Positions 34,010 through 41,241 of a stretch of 64,000 nt of DNA are shown here, piece after piece (the stretch's first letter is position 1; each line of letters starts with the position of its first letter). The DNA comes from PALSA-270 sp963770245 (GTDB lineage: Bacteria > Acidobacteriota > Terriglobia > Terriglobales > Acidobacteriaceae): positions 186,001 through 250,000 of the forward strand of contig CAVYOX010000002.1 of the NCBI GenBank assembly GCA_963770245.1, read 5' to 3'. The position numbers and the translations under genes were made by a program. The notes below the pieces were generated by a model. That model had not been told where the DNA came from and did no database searches. It was given only the letters and a program-made list of their open reading frames with translations.

Positions 34010-34022
34010 AGGGACAAACCTC

Positions 34023-36290
34023 ATGAAAACCTCCAACTCACTTTGGAAAGACCGACTTGCCGGAGAGATACCGGAAAGGTTGGCGAACGAGATTGACAGT
34101 TTTGAAACTGACATGGCGCTGCGCAAGCAGGGCAAAATGGACGAGCGCCTGTTCGCCGAAACCCGGCTTCGAAGAGGCGCCTATGGCCAACGCTACGATA
34201 ACGGCCAAAGGCACGATGGAAAAAACGTCCAGTCCATGACCTACCCGTCGGGCGATCTGACCAAGGGTCCGATGACGATGTGGGATGCTCCCGGCATGCA
34301 GCGCATCAAGATTCCTGCCGGCGGAGTGAACGCCGTGCAACTGGAGACCATGGCGGAGGTGGCTGAAGAATATTCCGACGGCATCGCGCACGTGACCACC
34401 CGCCAGGACTTCCAGCTCCACTACATCCACATTGACGACACTCCGAGCATCATGCGCCGGTTAGCCGCAGCAGGAATCACCACACGCGAGGCCTGCGGGA
34501 ACTCCGTGCGCAACGTAACCGCTTGCCCCTATGCCGGCGTTTGCCAGGACGAGGCGTTCGACGTTACGCCCTATTCGCGAGCCCTCTCGAGGTTCCTGCT
34601 GGGCCATCCCGACTGCCAGAATTTCGGCAGAAAATTCAAGCCGGCGTTCAGCGGTTGCTCGCAACACGCTTGCGGGCTCACCAGCATGCACGACCTGGGC
34701 CTCATCGCAAAGAGGGCCGATGACGGCGGAGAAGAAAACATTGGCTTTGAAGTCTACGTCGGCGGGGGGCTGGGAGCGGTTCCCTATCAGGCCAAGCTTT
34801 TCGAGTCCTTTCTTCCCCCGGAAGAGCTATTGCCCTTGGCGCAGGCGATCGCTCGGGTGTTCGCCAAGTATGGAGAGAAGAAGAATCGCAGCCGGGCGCG
34901 CATCAAGTTCTTGGTACAGGATCTGGGGATTGAAAAATTCAAAGAGTTGGTGATGGAAGAACGCCGGAATCTGCCCTTCGATCCGCGCTGGACCGAATAC
35001 GTGACGGATGCGGTCGCATCGCGGGAATCGCCGCTGCGCCCGGGCGGGGAAGCACCACCTTTGGTTTCGATAGGATCTTCGGAAGCCTTCGAACGCTGGC
35101 GGAAGACCAACACGCGCCCGCAGAAGCAGCCCGGCTATGTGACGGTCACGGTCACGCTTCCTTTGGGCGACATCACGGCCAACCAGCTGCGATCTTTGGC
35201 CGATATCGTTCGCCGTTTCACCAAGGAAACGGTTCGCACCACGGTCGAGCAGAATTTTGTGATTCGCTGGGTGAGCAAAAGCGATCTGCCAGAGATCTAC
35301 GCCGCGTTAGAGGCCGTGGGCCTGGGGGATTCCGGTGCGGGCGCACTGGTCGACATCGTCGCCTGCCCGGGGACCGACACCTGCAAGCTCGGTATTTCGT
35401 CGTCTCGCGGTCTGGCCGCCGAATTGCGCACCCGGCTGGCCGAGAAAAGCTTCCAGATGGACGAGGCGATACAGAGTCTGCACATCAAAATCAGTGGGTG
35501 CTTCAACAGTTGCGGCCAGCATCACGTGGCCGACCTCGGCTTCTACGGCGTCAGCCGCAAGCTCGGGGGATACGCGGTGCCGCACTTTCAAGTCGTCCTC
35601 GGCGGAGAGTGGGAGCATAACGCCGGTTCCTACGGTCTCCCGATCGCAGCGATTCCTTCCAAGAACATTCCGCAAGTGGTCACGCGCCTTACCGAGCGTT
35701 ACGTGGCTGACCGGAAAAACAGCGAGAGCTTCAAGGACTTCACCCAGCGCATTGGCAAGGCCGAGCTCAAGAAGGTGCTCGACGATCTCACCCGCCCGCC
35801 GGCTGGTGCCCCGGATCGTTCCTTTTTCAGCGATTGGGGAGACCCCCGCGAATACAGCCTGGGCGACCTGGGCACCGGCGAGTGCGCCGGAGAAATCGTG
35901 TCTCCCTTTGATTTTGAAATGGCAGGCGCCGAACGGGAACTGTTCGAGGGCCAATTGGCCTTCGAGGGCGGGCAACCGGAACTGGCGGGGCAGAAGGCTT
36001 ATCACGCCATGCTGCTCGGAGCGAAAGCCTTGGTAAAGACGCAGGCGGCAAATATCTCCGATGATGCGAATCTGATCGTCTCTGAATTCCGCTCCCGGTT
36101 CTTCGACACGCAGCTGTTCTGGGATCCTTTTGCCGGAGGCAAGTTCGCCAATTACCTGTTCGATGCCCACCTGAAAGCCGGAGAGCCGTACTCACCGGAC
36201 CGCGCCCGCTATTTGCTCGACGAAGCCCAGCTCTTCATCGACGCCGCGCACAGCTGCAACAACAAAATGATGACGGCGGTGCGGGTATGA
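34023..36290 (+). CDS. Nitrite/sulfite reductase (siroheme, 4Fe-4S) with C-terminal extension
   Basis: A 755-residue reductase. Two ferredoxin-like/siroheme repeats are visible: residues ~50-290 (VTTRQDFQLHYIHI, NSVRNVTACPYAGVCQDEAFDVTP, FSGCSQHACGL) and ~365-615. The second holds the cluster ligands in ACPGTDTCKLGISSSRGL and KISGCFNSCGQHHVADLGF. Six-electron reduction of sulfite to sulfide or nitrite to ammonia is expected. The Cys-rich leader upstream argues for assimilatory sulfite reduction. Residues ~630-755 form an extra helical domain (AERELFEGQLAFEGGQPELA... AHSCNNKMM), HEPN-like in appearance. ATG 34023 is preceded by the attenuator terminator. Confidence 0.93.
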   Translation: MKTSNSLWKDRLAGEIPERLANEIDSFETDMALRKQGKMDERLFAETRLRRGAYGQRYDNGQRHDGKNVQSMTYPSGDLTKGPMTMWDAPGMQRIKIPAGGVNAVQLETMAEVAEEYSDGIAHVTTRQDFQLHYIHIDDTPSIMRRLAAAGITTREACGNSVRNVTACPYAGVCQDEAFDVTPYSRALSRFLLGHPDCQNFGRKFKPAFSGCSQHACGLTSMHDLGLIAKRADDGGEENIGFEVYVGGGLGAVPYQAKLFESFLPPEELLPLAQAIARVFAKYGEKKNRSRARIKFLVQDLGIEKFKELVMEERRNLPFDPRWTEYVTDAVASRESPLRPGGEAPPLVSIGSSEAFERWRKTNTRPQKQPGYVTVTVTLPLGDITANQLRSLADIVRRFTKETVRTTVEQNFVIRWVSKSDLPEIYAALEAVGLGDSGAGALVDIVACPGTDTCKLGISSSRGLAAELRTRLAEKSFQMDEAIQSLHIKISGCFNSCGQHHVADLGFYGVSRKLGGYAVPHFQVVLGGEWEHNAGSYGLPIAAIPSKNIPQVVTRLTERYVADRKNSESFKDFTQRIGKAELKKVLDDLTRPPAGAPDRSFFSDWGDPREYSLGDLGTGECAGEIVSPFDFEMAGAERELFEGQLAFEGGQPELAGQKAYHAMLLGAKALVKTQAANISDDANLIVSEFRSRFFDTQLFWDPFAGGKFANYLFDAHLKAGEPYSPDRARYLLDEAQLFIDAAHSCNNKMMTAVRV

Positions 36291-36383
36291 GGCTAGCAAC
36301 CATCGACGCGGTATTCTCTCGCCTGGGATGGGCTGGCTTCTGCTGTCCGAGGTAGCGACATTCAAGTTCAGGAAGCGAGGACT

Positions 36384-36518
36384 ATGGCGATCGGCTGGGT
36401 TGCGATCGGCTCTCGACTGGCCCGTCGCCTTCTCTATGGTCGCCGGGGATTGTGTCTAGGACACCGCGGCCCGCTCTCAAGTTCGACTTGGTTCGAAAGC
36501 AAGAGAGAAAAGCGCTGA
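36384..36518 (+). CDS. Possible 44-residue basic peptide coupled to the next gene
   Basis: ATG 36384 with GCGAGG upstream, product MAIGWVAIGSRLARRLLYGR then a basic, Ser-rich tail, stop TGA 36516-36518. The stop overlaps the next ATG (TGATG), a translational-coupling pattern. No family recognised; it could be only a leader frame. Confidence 0.35.
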   Translation: MAIGWVAIGSRLARRLLYGRRGLCLGHRGPLSSSTWFESKREKR

Positions 36519-37096
36519 TGGAACTTCAACACGTCAACGTAAAACTCCCGCTGGCCGACCCCGAGGGATTTGACCTTGAACCCTTGATCCCCATCTTTCA
36601 TAGCTGGATTCAAGACAAGATCTTCGAGGAGCGATTGCTGGATATCGCGGATTATCGGCATGTCCACAACGGCCCGGGAGTGGTGCTGATCGGCCACGAA
36701 GGCGACTATGCGGTGGATAACACCGACGGCCACCTCGGCGTTCGGTACAACCGCAAGGCCGCACTCGAGGGCAGCAATCGCGACCGTCTGAAACAAGCCG
36801 CGCGTGCGGCCCTAACGGCATGCCAACGTTTGGAACGGGAGGCTCGCCTCGGAGGGAAACTTCGCTTTAACGGTCAAGATGTGGAAGTGTTCATTAACGA
36901 CCGCCTGCTGGCTGCGAATCGCGAGGAGACGCGCGAAGCGGCCCGGCCCGACTTCCAGGCTTTCTCCCAGGAGCTATTTCGCGGCGCCGACTATTCCTCG
37001 GTGTATGGCAGCGATCCTCGCCGCCTGTTTTCCGTCTCCCTGAGAGCCTCGCGGGCGTTCTCCCTGGCGGATTTGCTGACAAACCTGCAATCCTGA
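36518..37096 (+). CDS. Conserved protein of unknown function beside sulfite reductase
   Basis: A 192-residue soluble protein beginning MELQHVNVKLPLADPEGFDL. Conserved-looking blocks are IPIFHSWIQDKIFEERLLDIADYRHVHNGPGVVLIGHEGDY, NTDGHLGVRYNRKA and the C-terminal LFRGADYSSVYGSDPRRLFSVSLRAS. I believe homologues accompany sulfite reductase in related genomes, but no function is assigned. It likely shares the reductase transcript. The ATG overlaps the stop of the preceding small ORF. Confidence 0.75.
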   Translation: MELQHVNVKLPLADPEGFDLEPLIPIFHSWIQDKIFEERLLDIADYRHVHNGPGVVLIGHEGDYAVDNTDGHLGVRYNRKAALEGSNRDRLKQAARAALTACQRLEREARLGGKLRFNGQDVEVFINDRLLAANREETREAARPDFQAFSQELFRGADYSSVYGSDPRRLFSVSLRASRAFSLADLLTNLQS

Positions 37097-37118
37097 TCGG
37101 TCGTGACCCGACCAATCG

Positions 37119-37147
37119 AAAGGAGGAGCGGGGCTTGCTCCCCCTTT
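37119..37147. terminator. Bidirectional terminator between convergent sulfur genes
   Basis: Stem AAAGG-A-GGAGC / GGGGCTT loop / GCTCC-C-CCTTT: ten pairs with one internal mismatch. A-rich and T-rich ends make it usable from both strands. It lies between the 192-residue gene and the sulfurtransferase, which converge here. Confidence 0.65.
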
Positions 37148-37171
37148 CAGCAGCCGCCGGAGCTTTTCAAC

Positions 37172-38020
37172 TCACGCAGCCAGCTTCTCGATCGGCGCGC
37201 CCACCAAGTTGCCCCACTCGGTCCAAGAGCCGTCGTAATTCTTCACGTCCTTGTATCCGAGCAAATACTTCAAGGCAAACCAGGTATGAGAGCTGCGTTC
37301 GCCGATGCGACAGTAGGCGATGACTTCCCCGTTTCCATTGACGCCCTTCGATTCGTAGAGCTGCCGGAGAGCATCCGCGGACTTGAACGTGCCGTCCTCG
37401 TTCGCCGCCTGCGCCCACGGTATATTGGCCGCGCCCGGAATGTGGCCGCCCCGCTGTGCCGTCTCCGATAGGCCCGGGGGCGCGAGAATTTTCCCGGTGA
37501 ACTCATCCACCGAGCGCACGTCGACGAGTTTTGTGCCATTGTTTTCGAGAGCAGAAAAAATCTGCTCCTTACGCGCCCGGATGGACTCGTCCGGCCCGGT
37601 GGCACGATAGGTGGACGGCGTCACTTTCGACGCTTCCGTGGTGAGCGGTCGGTTCTCCGCCATCCACTTCTTGCGCCCCCCATTGATCAGGCGAACGTCC
37701 TTGTGGCCGTAATATTTCAACTGCCAAAAGGCGTAGGCGGCGAACCAGTTGTTGTTGTCCCCGTACAACAGAATCGTGGTGTCGTTCGAGACTCCCGACT
37801 TTCCGAGCAGTTCTTCGAGCGCAGCCTTCTGGATTAAATCGCGGCGAATGTTATCTTGCAGTTGGGTCTGCCAATTCCATCCCACCGCCCCACGGATATG
37901 CCCTTGGTCATATCCCGTGGTATCGACGTCCACTTCAATGAATCGGACCTTGGGGTCGTTCAAATGTTCGGCCGCCCATTCTGTGGAAACCAACACTTCC
38001 GGATGCGTATATTCAGCCAT
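37172..38020 (-). CDS. Thiosulfate sulfurtransferase (two-domain rhodanese)
   Basis: A 282-residue tandem rhodanese. The inactive N-terminal domain opens HPEVLVSTEWAAEHLNDPKVRFIEVDVD and includes HIRGAVGWNWQTQLQD. The catalytic C-terminal domain has LVDVRSVDEFTGKIL and the active loop CRIGERSSHTWF, where Cys carries the persulfide. The CRIGERS loop is the thiosulfate type also seen in actinobacterial CysA sulfurtransferases. ATG 38020 has GGAGGAGGAA upstream. Its 5' region contains a terminator and a Cys-rich leader ORF, implying control by cysteine supply. Confidence 0.95.
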   Translation of the reverse strand: MAEYTHPEVLVSTEWAAEHLNDPKVRFIEVDVDTTGYDQGHIRGAVGWNWQTQLQDNIRRDLIQKAALEELLGKSGVSNDTTILLYGDNNNWFAAYAFWQLKYYGHKDVRLINGGRKKWMAENRPLTTEASKVTPSTYRATGPDESIRARKEQIFSALENNGTKLVDVRSVDEFTGKILAPPGLSETAQRGGHIPGAANIPWAQAANEDGTFKSADALRQLYESKGVNGNGEVIAYCRIGERSSHTWFALKYLLGYKDVKNYDGSWTEWGNLVGAPIEKLAA

Positions 38021-38066
38021 GGAACTTCCTCCTCCAACAATTGGATTGTCTAGCGCTTGATTCGCC

Positions 38067-38109
38067 AAAAGAAAAACCCACCGGCCAAGTTACCTCTGGC
38101 GGTGGGTTT
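38067..38109 (-). terminator. Attenuator terminator in the sulfurtransferase leader
   Basis: In the minus-strand transcript AAACCCACCGCCA pairs with TGG-C-CGGTGGGTTT: 13 bp with one bulged C, then TTTTTCTTTT. It lies after the leader peptide stop (38129) and 47 bp before the sulfurtransferase ATG. The 5' arm contains CGCCAGAGG (38093-38101), which is also present at the start of the leader (38195-38203) and is complementary to CCTCTGGTG at 38148-38156. Confidence 0.82.
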
Positions 38110-38128
38110 CGAACTCCTGAGCTAGGAA

Positions 38129-38215
38129 CTAAACCCTAGCCTGCCCGCACCAGAGGAACGTGCGACAACAGGTACAACAACAGCTGTCAGCAACCCTCTG
38201 GCGGCATACCATCAT
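38129..38215 (-). CDS. Leaderless cysteine-rich leader peptide of the sulfurtransferase
   Basis: A 28-codon ORF with seven Cys codons: position 4, the cluster SCCCTCC at 12-17, and position 23. ATG 38215 coincides with the predicted +1 of its promoter (-10 hexamer ends 6 nt earlier), so the mRNA should be leaderless. The stop is TAG 38131-38129, about 20 nt before the terminator hairpin. Three mutually exclusive pairing segments (1: 38195-38203, 2: 38148-38156, 3: 38093-38101) give the layout of classical attenuation. Polycysteine leaderless ORFs ahead of sulfurtransferase operons are established in mycobacteria; this would be an analogue in another phylum. Confidence 0.75.
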   Translation of the reverse strand: MMVCRQRVADSCCCTCCRTFLWCGQARV

Positions 38216-38221
38216 GAAAAA

Positions 38222-38250
38222 AGGTTACTCCCGAATGGCGCAGATTGCAA
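38222..38250 (-). promoter_or_regulatory. Sigma-70 type promoter for the sulfurtransferase leader
   Basis: On the minus strand: -35 TTGCAA (38245-38250), 17-bp spacer, -10 TAACCT (38222-38227). Six bases TTTTTC separate the -10 box from the leader ATG at 38215, placing +1 on its A. The -35 box touches the tandem repeat array at 38251. Confidence 0.62.
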
Positions 38251-38335
38251 CGCGCAGACCCTAGTTTGCAGCAGACCTTGATTTGCAGCAGACCTTGGGT
38301 TGCAGTAGACCTTGGTTTGCGGCAGACCGGTGTTC
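38251..38335. repeat. Five-copy 17-bp tandem repeat upstream of the sulfurtransferase promoter
   Basis: Five head-to-tail 17-bp units (38251-267, 268-284, 285-301, 302-318, 319-335; the outer two diverged) with consensus GCAGCAGACCTTGGTTT. It directly abuts the predicted -35 box of the leader promoter and begins just after the stop of the upstream small gene. The period is not a multiple of three and no gene crosses it. It may be an array of regulator sites, or replication-slippage DNA. Confidence 0.85.
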
Positions 38336-38341
38336 GACGAC

Positions 38342-38605
38342 TCACGGGACCACCCGCAGCTCGCCGTCGGTGGACTCATACTCGACCCGGAGGAGCCAAT
38401 CGAAATGAAATTTCTCTGTTGCCATCCATTTTTCGAGATCATCCCGACCGGGCGCCTCAAATTCGATGAGCATCTTCCCCTCCTGCATGTTCAGAAGAAC
38501 CCGGAGCGCCGTGACCGGGCTGGCCGCATGAATCCTGCGAATCAGTTCCGCCGCTCCCTGGCGCGTGAGGCAGGCAAGCGTGTGTTGCGAAATATAGCGA
38601 GGCAT
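38342..38605 (-). CDS. Conserved-looking small protein, 87 residues, unknown
   Basis: MPRYISQHTLACLTRQGAAE opening, then IRRIHAASPVTALRVLLNMQEGKMLIEFEAPGRDDLEKWM. Alternating hydrophobic strands and helices suggest a compact alpha/beta fold such as a ferredoxin-like (Dabb/DUF-type) domain. No family named with confidence. It ends 7 bp before the 17-bp repeat array and points toward the sulfurtransferase leader. Confidence 0.6.
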   Translation of the reverse strand: MPRYISQHTLACLTRQGAAELIRRIHAASPVTALRVLLNMQEGKMLIEFEAPGRDDLEKWMATEKFHFDWLLRVEYESTDGELRVVP

Positions 38606-38829
38606 TTGGACTCACCGTTCCCCTGGAGTGACCCTTCACAATAGCAAAAACCCTTCGGTGGAGACGGCCCCGGCGCGGGTGCAAAAAACCGGCTGCGCCG
38701 AAAACAGCGTCCCTAGGCGAAAAAGCCCGGCGGCTTGACGCCAACACCGAAGCCCGTGGCATAATCCTCCCCGAAACTGGCAGGGCGCCAGCGGAAACGC
38801 TCGATGGATCGTCCGAGAGGTGGAGGCCT

Positions 38830-40182
38830 ATGAAAAGTTCACTGACGCGTCGTCAATTCATCCAGATCAGCGGCGGAGCGGCGGCCGCTGCGAAGGTTAC
38901 GCTCCTTCAGCCAACCCTGCTCGAGGCTGCCGCGAGTCCCGTGGCCCCGAGCGACCTGGTGCGGTTCGCCTCGATTGGCACGGGGGTGCGCGGTTGCGAA
39001 TTGCTGCAGGCGACGCTCCTTGTCCCCGGCATTCAGTGCGTGGCCGTCTGCGATCTTTACGACAGCCGGCATCAGGCGGCGCGCGAAGCGGTGAAGAAGG
39101 AGGTTCCGGCGACCCGCAACTACCGAGAGATCCTCGATCGGAAAGATGTCGACGCCGTGATCGTCGCGGTCACGGATCACCAGCACCGCCGAGTTCTCGA
39201 AGATGCCTGTGCCGCCGGCAAAGATGTGTATTGCGAAAAGCCGATGTCCCACACCGTAGAAGACGGCTTTGCCATGGTCCATGCTGCTCACAAGGCCAGC
39301 CGCATGGTTCAAATCGGCAGCCAGCGGGTGAGTTCGGTCCTCTATGCCAAAGCCAAGGAGATTTACGACTCGGGAAAGCTGGGTGACGTGTTTGAGATCG
39401 AAGCCTATTGGGACCGCAACACGGCCAGCGGGGCCTGGGTCTACCCCATTCCACCCGACGCCAGCGAGCAAACCATCGACTGGACCACGTTTCTCGGGGA
39501 TGCGCCCAAACGGCCATTCGACCCCGTCCGCTTTTTCCGCTGGCGCTGCTTCGCGGACTACGGCGAAGGCCTGGCCGGCGACCTCTTCGTCCATCTGATT
39601 TCGGGCATTCACTTCATCACCGGCACCAACCAGGCAGCGCAACGCGCTCAGTCCACGGGCGGGCTTTTCCGCTGGAAGGACGGCCGCGAAATGCCGGATC
39701 TGATCGAGACTTTCTACGATTACCCGAATTTCCGGGTTGCCGTGCGCTGCAACCTGAATAACGAGGGCGGCGAGTTTATTGGATTCTACGGCACCCAGGG
39801 CACGATGATCATCAAGGATTCAACCCTGACCTACAGACCGCAAGACACGCGCCCCAAACCCGAGTCGTATTCGATCTTCGGTTGGCCGGCTGCCTTGCGC
39901 AACCAATATCTGAGCCAATGGCACGAGGAGCATTCGCAGCCTGCCCCGCTCGATTTCAAGGTGGACGAAGAATCGGAAGTGTTTGTTACGCCAGCGGGTT
40001 ATAACGACATTGCCGACCACCAAGCCAATTTCTTCAACGCGGTTCGAACTCGCAAGCCGGTCGTAGAAAATGAAGTGTTTGGCAACTACGCGGCGATCGG
40101 CTGCCATCTGGCAAATTATTCGTACTTCAACAAAGCGGTGGCCGTCTGGGACGAAGGAGCAAGCAAGATTGTGCGCGGCTAG
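38830..40182 (+). CDS. Tat-exported Gfo/Idh/MocA family oxidoreductase
   Basis: A 450-residue NAD(P)-dependent sugar/polyol-type oxidoreductase. The N-terminus MKSSLTRRQFIQISGGAAAAA is a Tat signal with the twin Arg, so the enzyme probably folds with its cofactor before export. The Rossmann part follows (VRFASIGTGVRGCELLQA, VAVCDLYDSR), with DAVIVAVTDHQHRRVLEDACAAGKDVYCEKPMSH including the catalytic EKP. Substrate unknown. Good GAGGTGGAGG upstream of ATG. Confidence 0.9.
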   Translation: MKSSLTRRQFIQISGGAAAAAKVTLLQPTLLEAAASPVAPSDLVRFASIGTGVRGCELLQATLLVPGIQCVAVCDLYDSRHQAAREAVKKEVPATRNYREILDRKDVDAVIVAVTDHQHRRVLEDACAAGKDVYCEKPMSHTVEDGFAMVHAAHKASRMVQIGSQRVSSVLYAKAKEIYDSGKLGDVFEIEAYWDRNTASGAWVYPIPPDASEQTIDWTTFLGDAPKRPFDPVRFFRWRCFADYGEGLAGDLFVHLISGIHFITGTNQAAQRAQSTGGLFRWKDGREMPDLIETFYDYPNFRVAVRCNLNNEGGEFIGFYGTQGTMIIKDSTLTYRPQDTRPKPESYSIFGWPAALRNQYLSQWHEEHSQPAPLDFKVDEESEVFVTPAGYNDIADHQANFFNAVRTRKPVVENEVFGNYAAIGCHLANYSYFNKAVAVWDEGASKIVRG

Positions 40183-40216
40183 AGGCGTACCGCGGCTCAG
40201 GCCCCGCCGCATACTC

Positions 40217-41023
40217 CTATATTTGCGAATAGGCAGTCGGCGTCAGGATCAGGTTGGTGATGTTCGAGACGATACTTTCGAACGCGTACCTGGGCTGGCT
40301 CGAAAGACTCTTCCACGCCGGAGCGGACTGAAAGGCAGCCCATTTCTGGTCCCGTTCCGCCAGGCTTTCATAGCCCAACATGTAGGTAAGGTTCGGTAGC
40401 CGACGGCCGACGAGAGTATCGCCGTAGAAAACCTGCCAGAAGCCAGCCTTGTCAAAGATCTCGCCTTCGCCTGACTGCATCATCTCCACTTTCCGCTTGT
40501 GGTCCTGATCGCTCGGACTCTCATAGGTACGGAGTTCAAAGATTCGAGGGCCATGGGCGGCAGTTGCCGCAGGCACGACGAGCCGGGGCATTTTCTCAAA
40601 CGCCTGCAGCAACGAACTCTCCATCCGCTCAAAGGCAGGTTCATTCGCAGGCGTGTTCAGAAAGTCCGCCCCAACCTTCTTGTACTCCTCATCTTGCGCA
40701 AGACTTGATTCCACCATGAGCAGACGTTCCGCCGAGAGGCACGGCATCAACACGTATAGCGATGGAGTCTCCGGACCGATGGTGAGGCTGAATACTCCAA
40801 CCGGAGTGATTCCCAAGCGGTTGAGCGCCGGCACCAACGCATCGCGAAGGAAAACGTCGCAAAGTTTGGTCTGCGGTCCGTTCGAGAGATAATAGCGGCG
40901 CAGCTGGTAAAACTCCCGGCCATTACCCTCGGTGTGTCCTTGCGCACCCTGCAAATAGGCAGCTGGCGTCGTGACAGCCAGTGCCGCTGCCAGCGAGGAG
41001 CCTAGAAACACTCGCCTTTCCAT
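40217..41023 (-). CDS. Secreted NIPSNAP-family protein
   Basis: A 268-residue protein with an N-terminal secretion signal (MERRVFLGSSLAAALAVTTPAA, Tat-like RR). Two NIPSNAP ferredoxin-like repeats follow: FYQLRRYYLSNGPQTKLCDVFLRDALVPALNRLGI and IFELRTYESPSDQDHKRKVEMMQSGEGEIFDKAGF, the latter ending LTYMLGYESLAERDQKWAAF. Role unknown in bacteria. GGGAGGA precedes ATG. Convergent with the oxidoreductase, a pairing frequent in Planctomycetes and Acidobacteria. Confidence 0.87.
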   Translation of the reverse strand: MERRVFLGSSLAAALAVTTPAAYLQGAQGHTEGNGREFYQLRRYYLSNGPQTKLCDVFLRDALVPALNRLGITPVGVFSLTIGPETPSLYVLMPCLSAERLLMVESSLAQDEEYKKVGADFLNTPANEPAFERMESSLLQAFEKMPRLVVPAATAAHGPRIFELRTYESPSDQDHKRKVEMMQSGEGEIFDKAGFWQVFYGDTLVGRRLPNLTYMLGYESLAERDQKWAAFQSAPAWKSLSSQPRYAFESIVSNITNLILTPTAYSQI

Positions 41024-41241
41024 CGAATCCTCCCGGGACCCATTCTAGATTGTTGCGTGGCGCTCACAACCCTGCGATCCAGGTCTCAGAAAGAATCGGA
41101 CCCCTTCTAAGACCTTCACTTCGTGGCTCGCCCGGTGCGACATCGTAACACGCAGCGAAGGACCGCCGGGGACAACCGAAAGGAATCAACGATCATTCCG
41201 GCGCAAAATGTCCTACCATGGGGCAGACAAGGCCGGCATAC

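Noticed and set aside
33877..34010. ATG-started 44-residue Leu/Val-rich ORF overlapping the Cys leader
   Set aside because: Its start lacks the well-placed AGGAG of the TTG frame and it shows no amino-acid clustering tied to sulfur; kept only as an alternative in the leader entry.
38212..38460. 82-residue minus-strand frame crossing the 17-bp repeats
   Set aside because: It runs through the tandem repeats, promoter and out of phase with the leader ORF; it has no conserved sequence.
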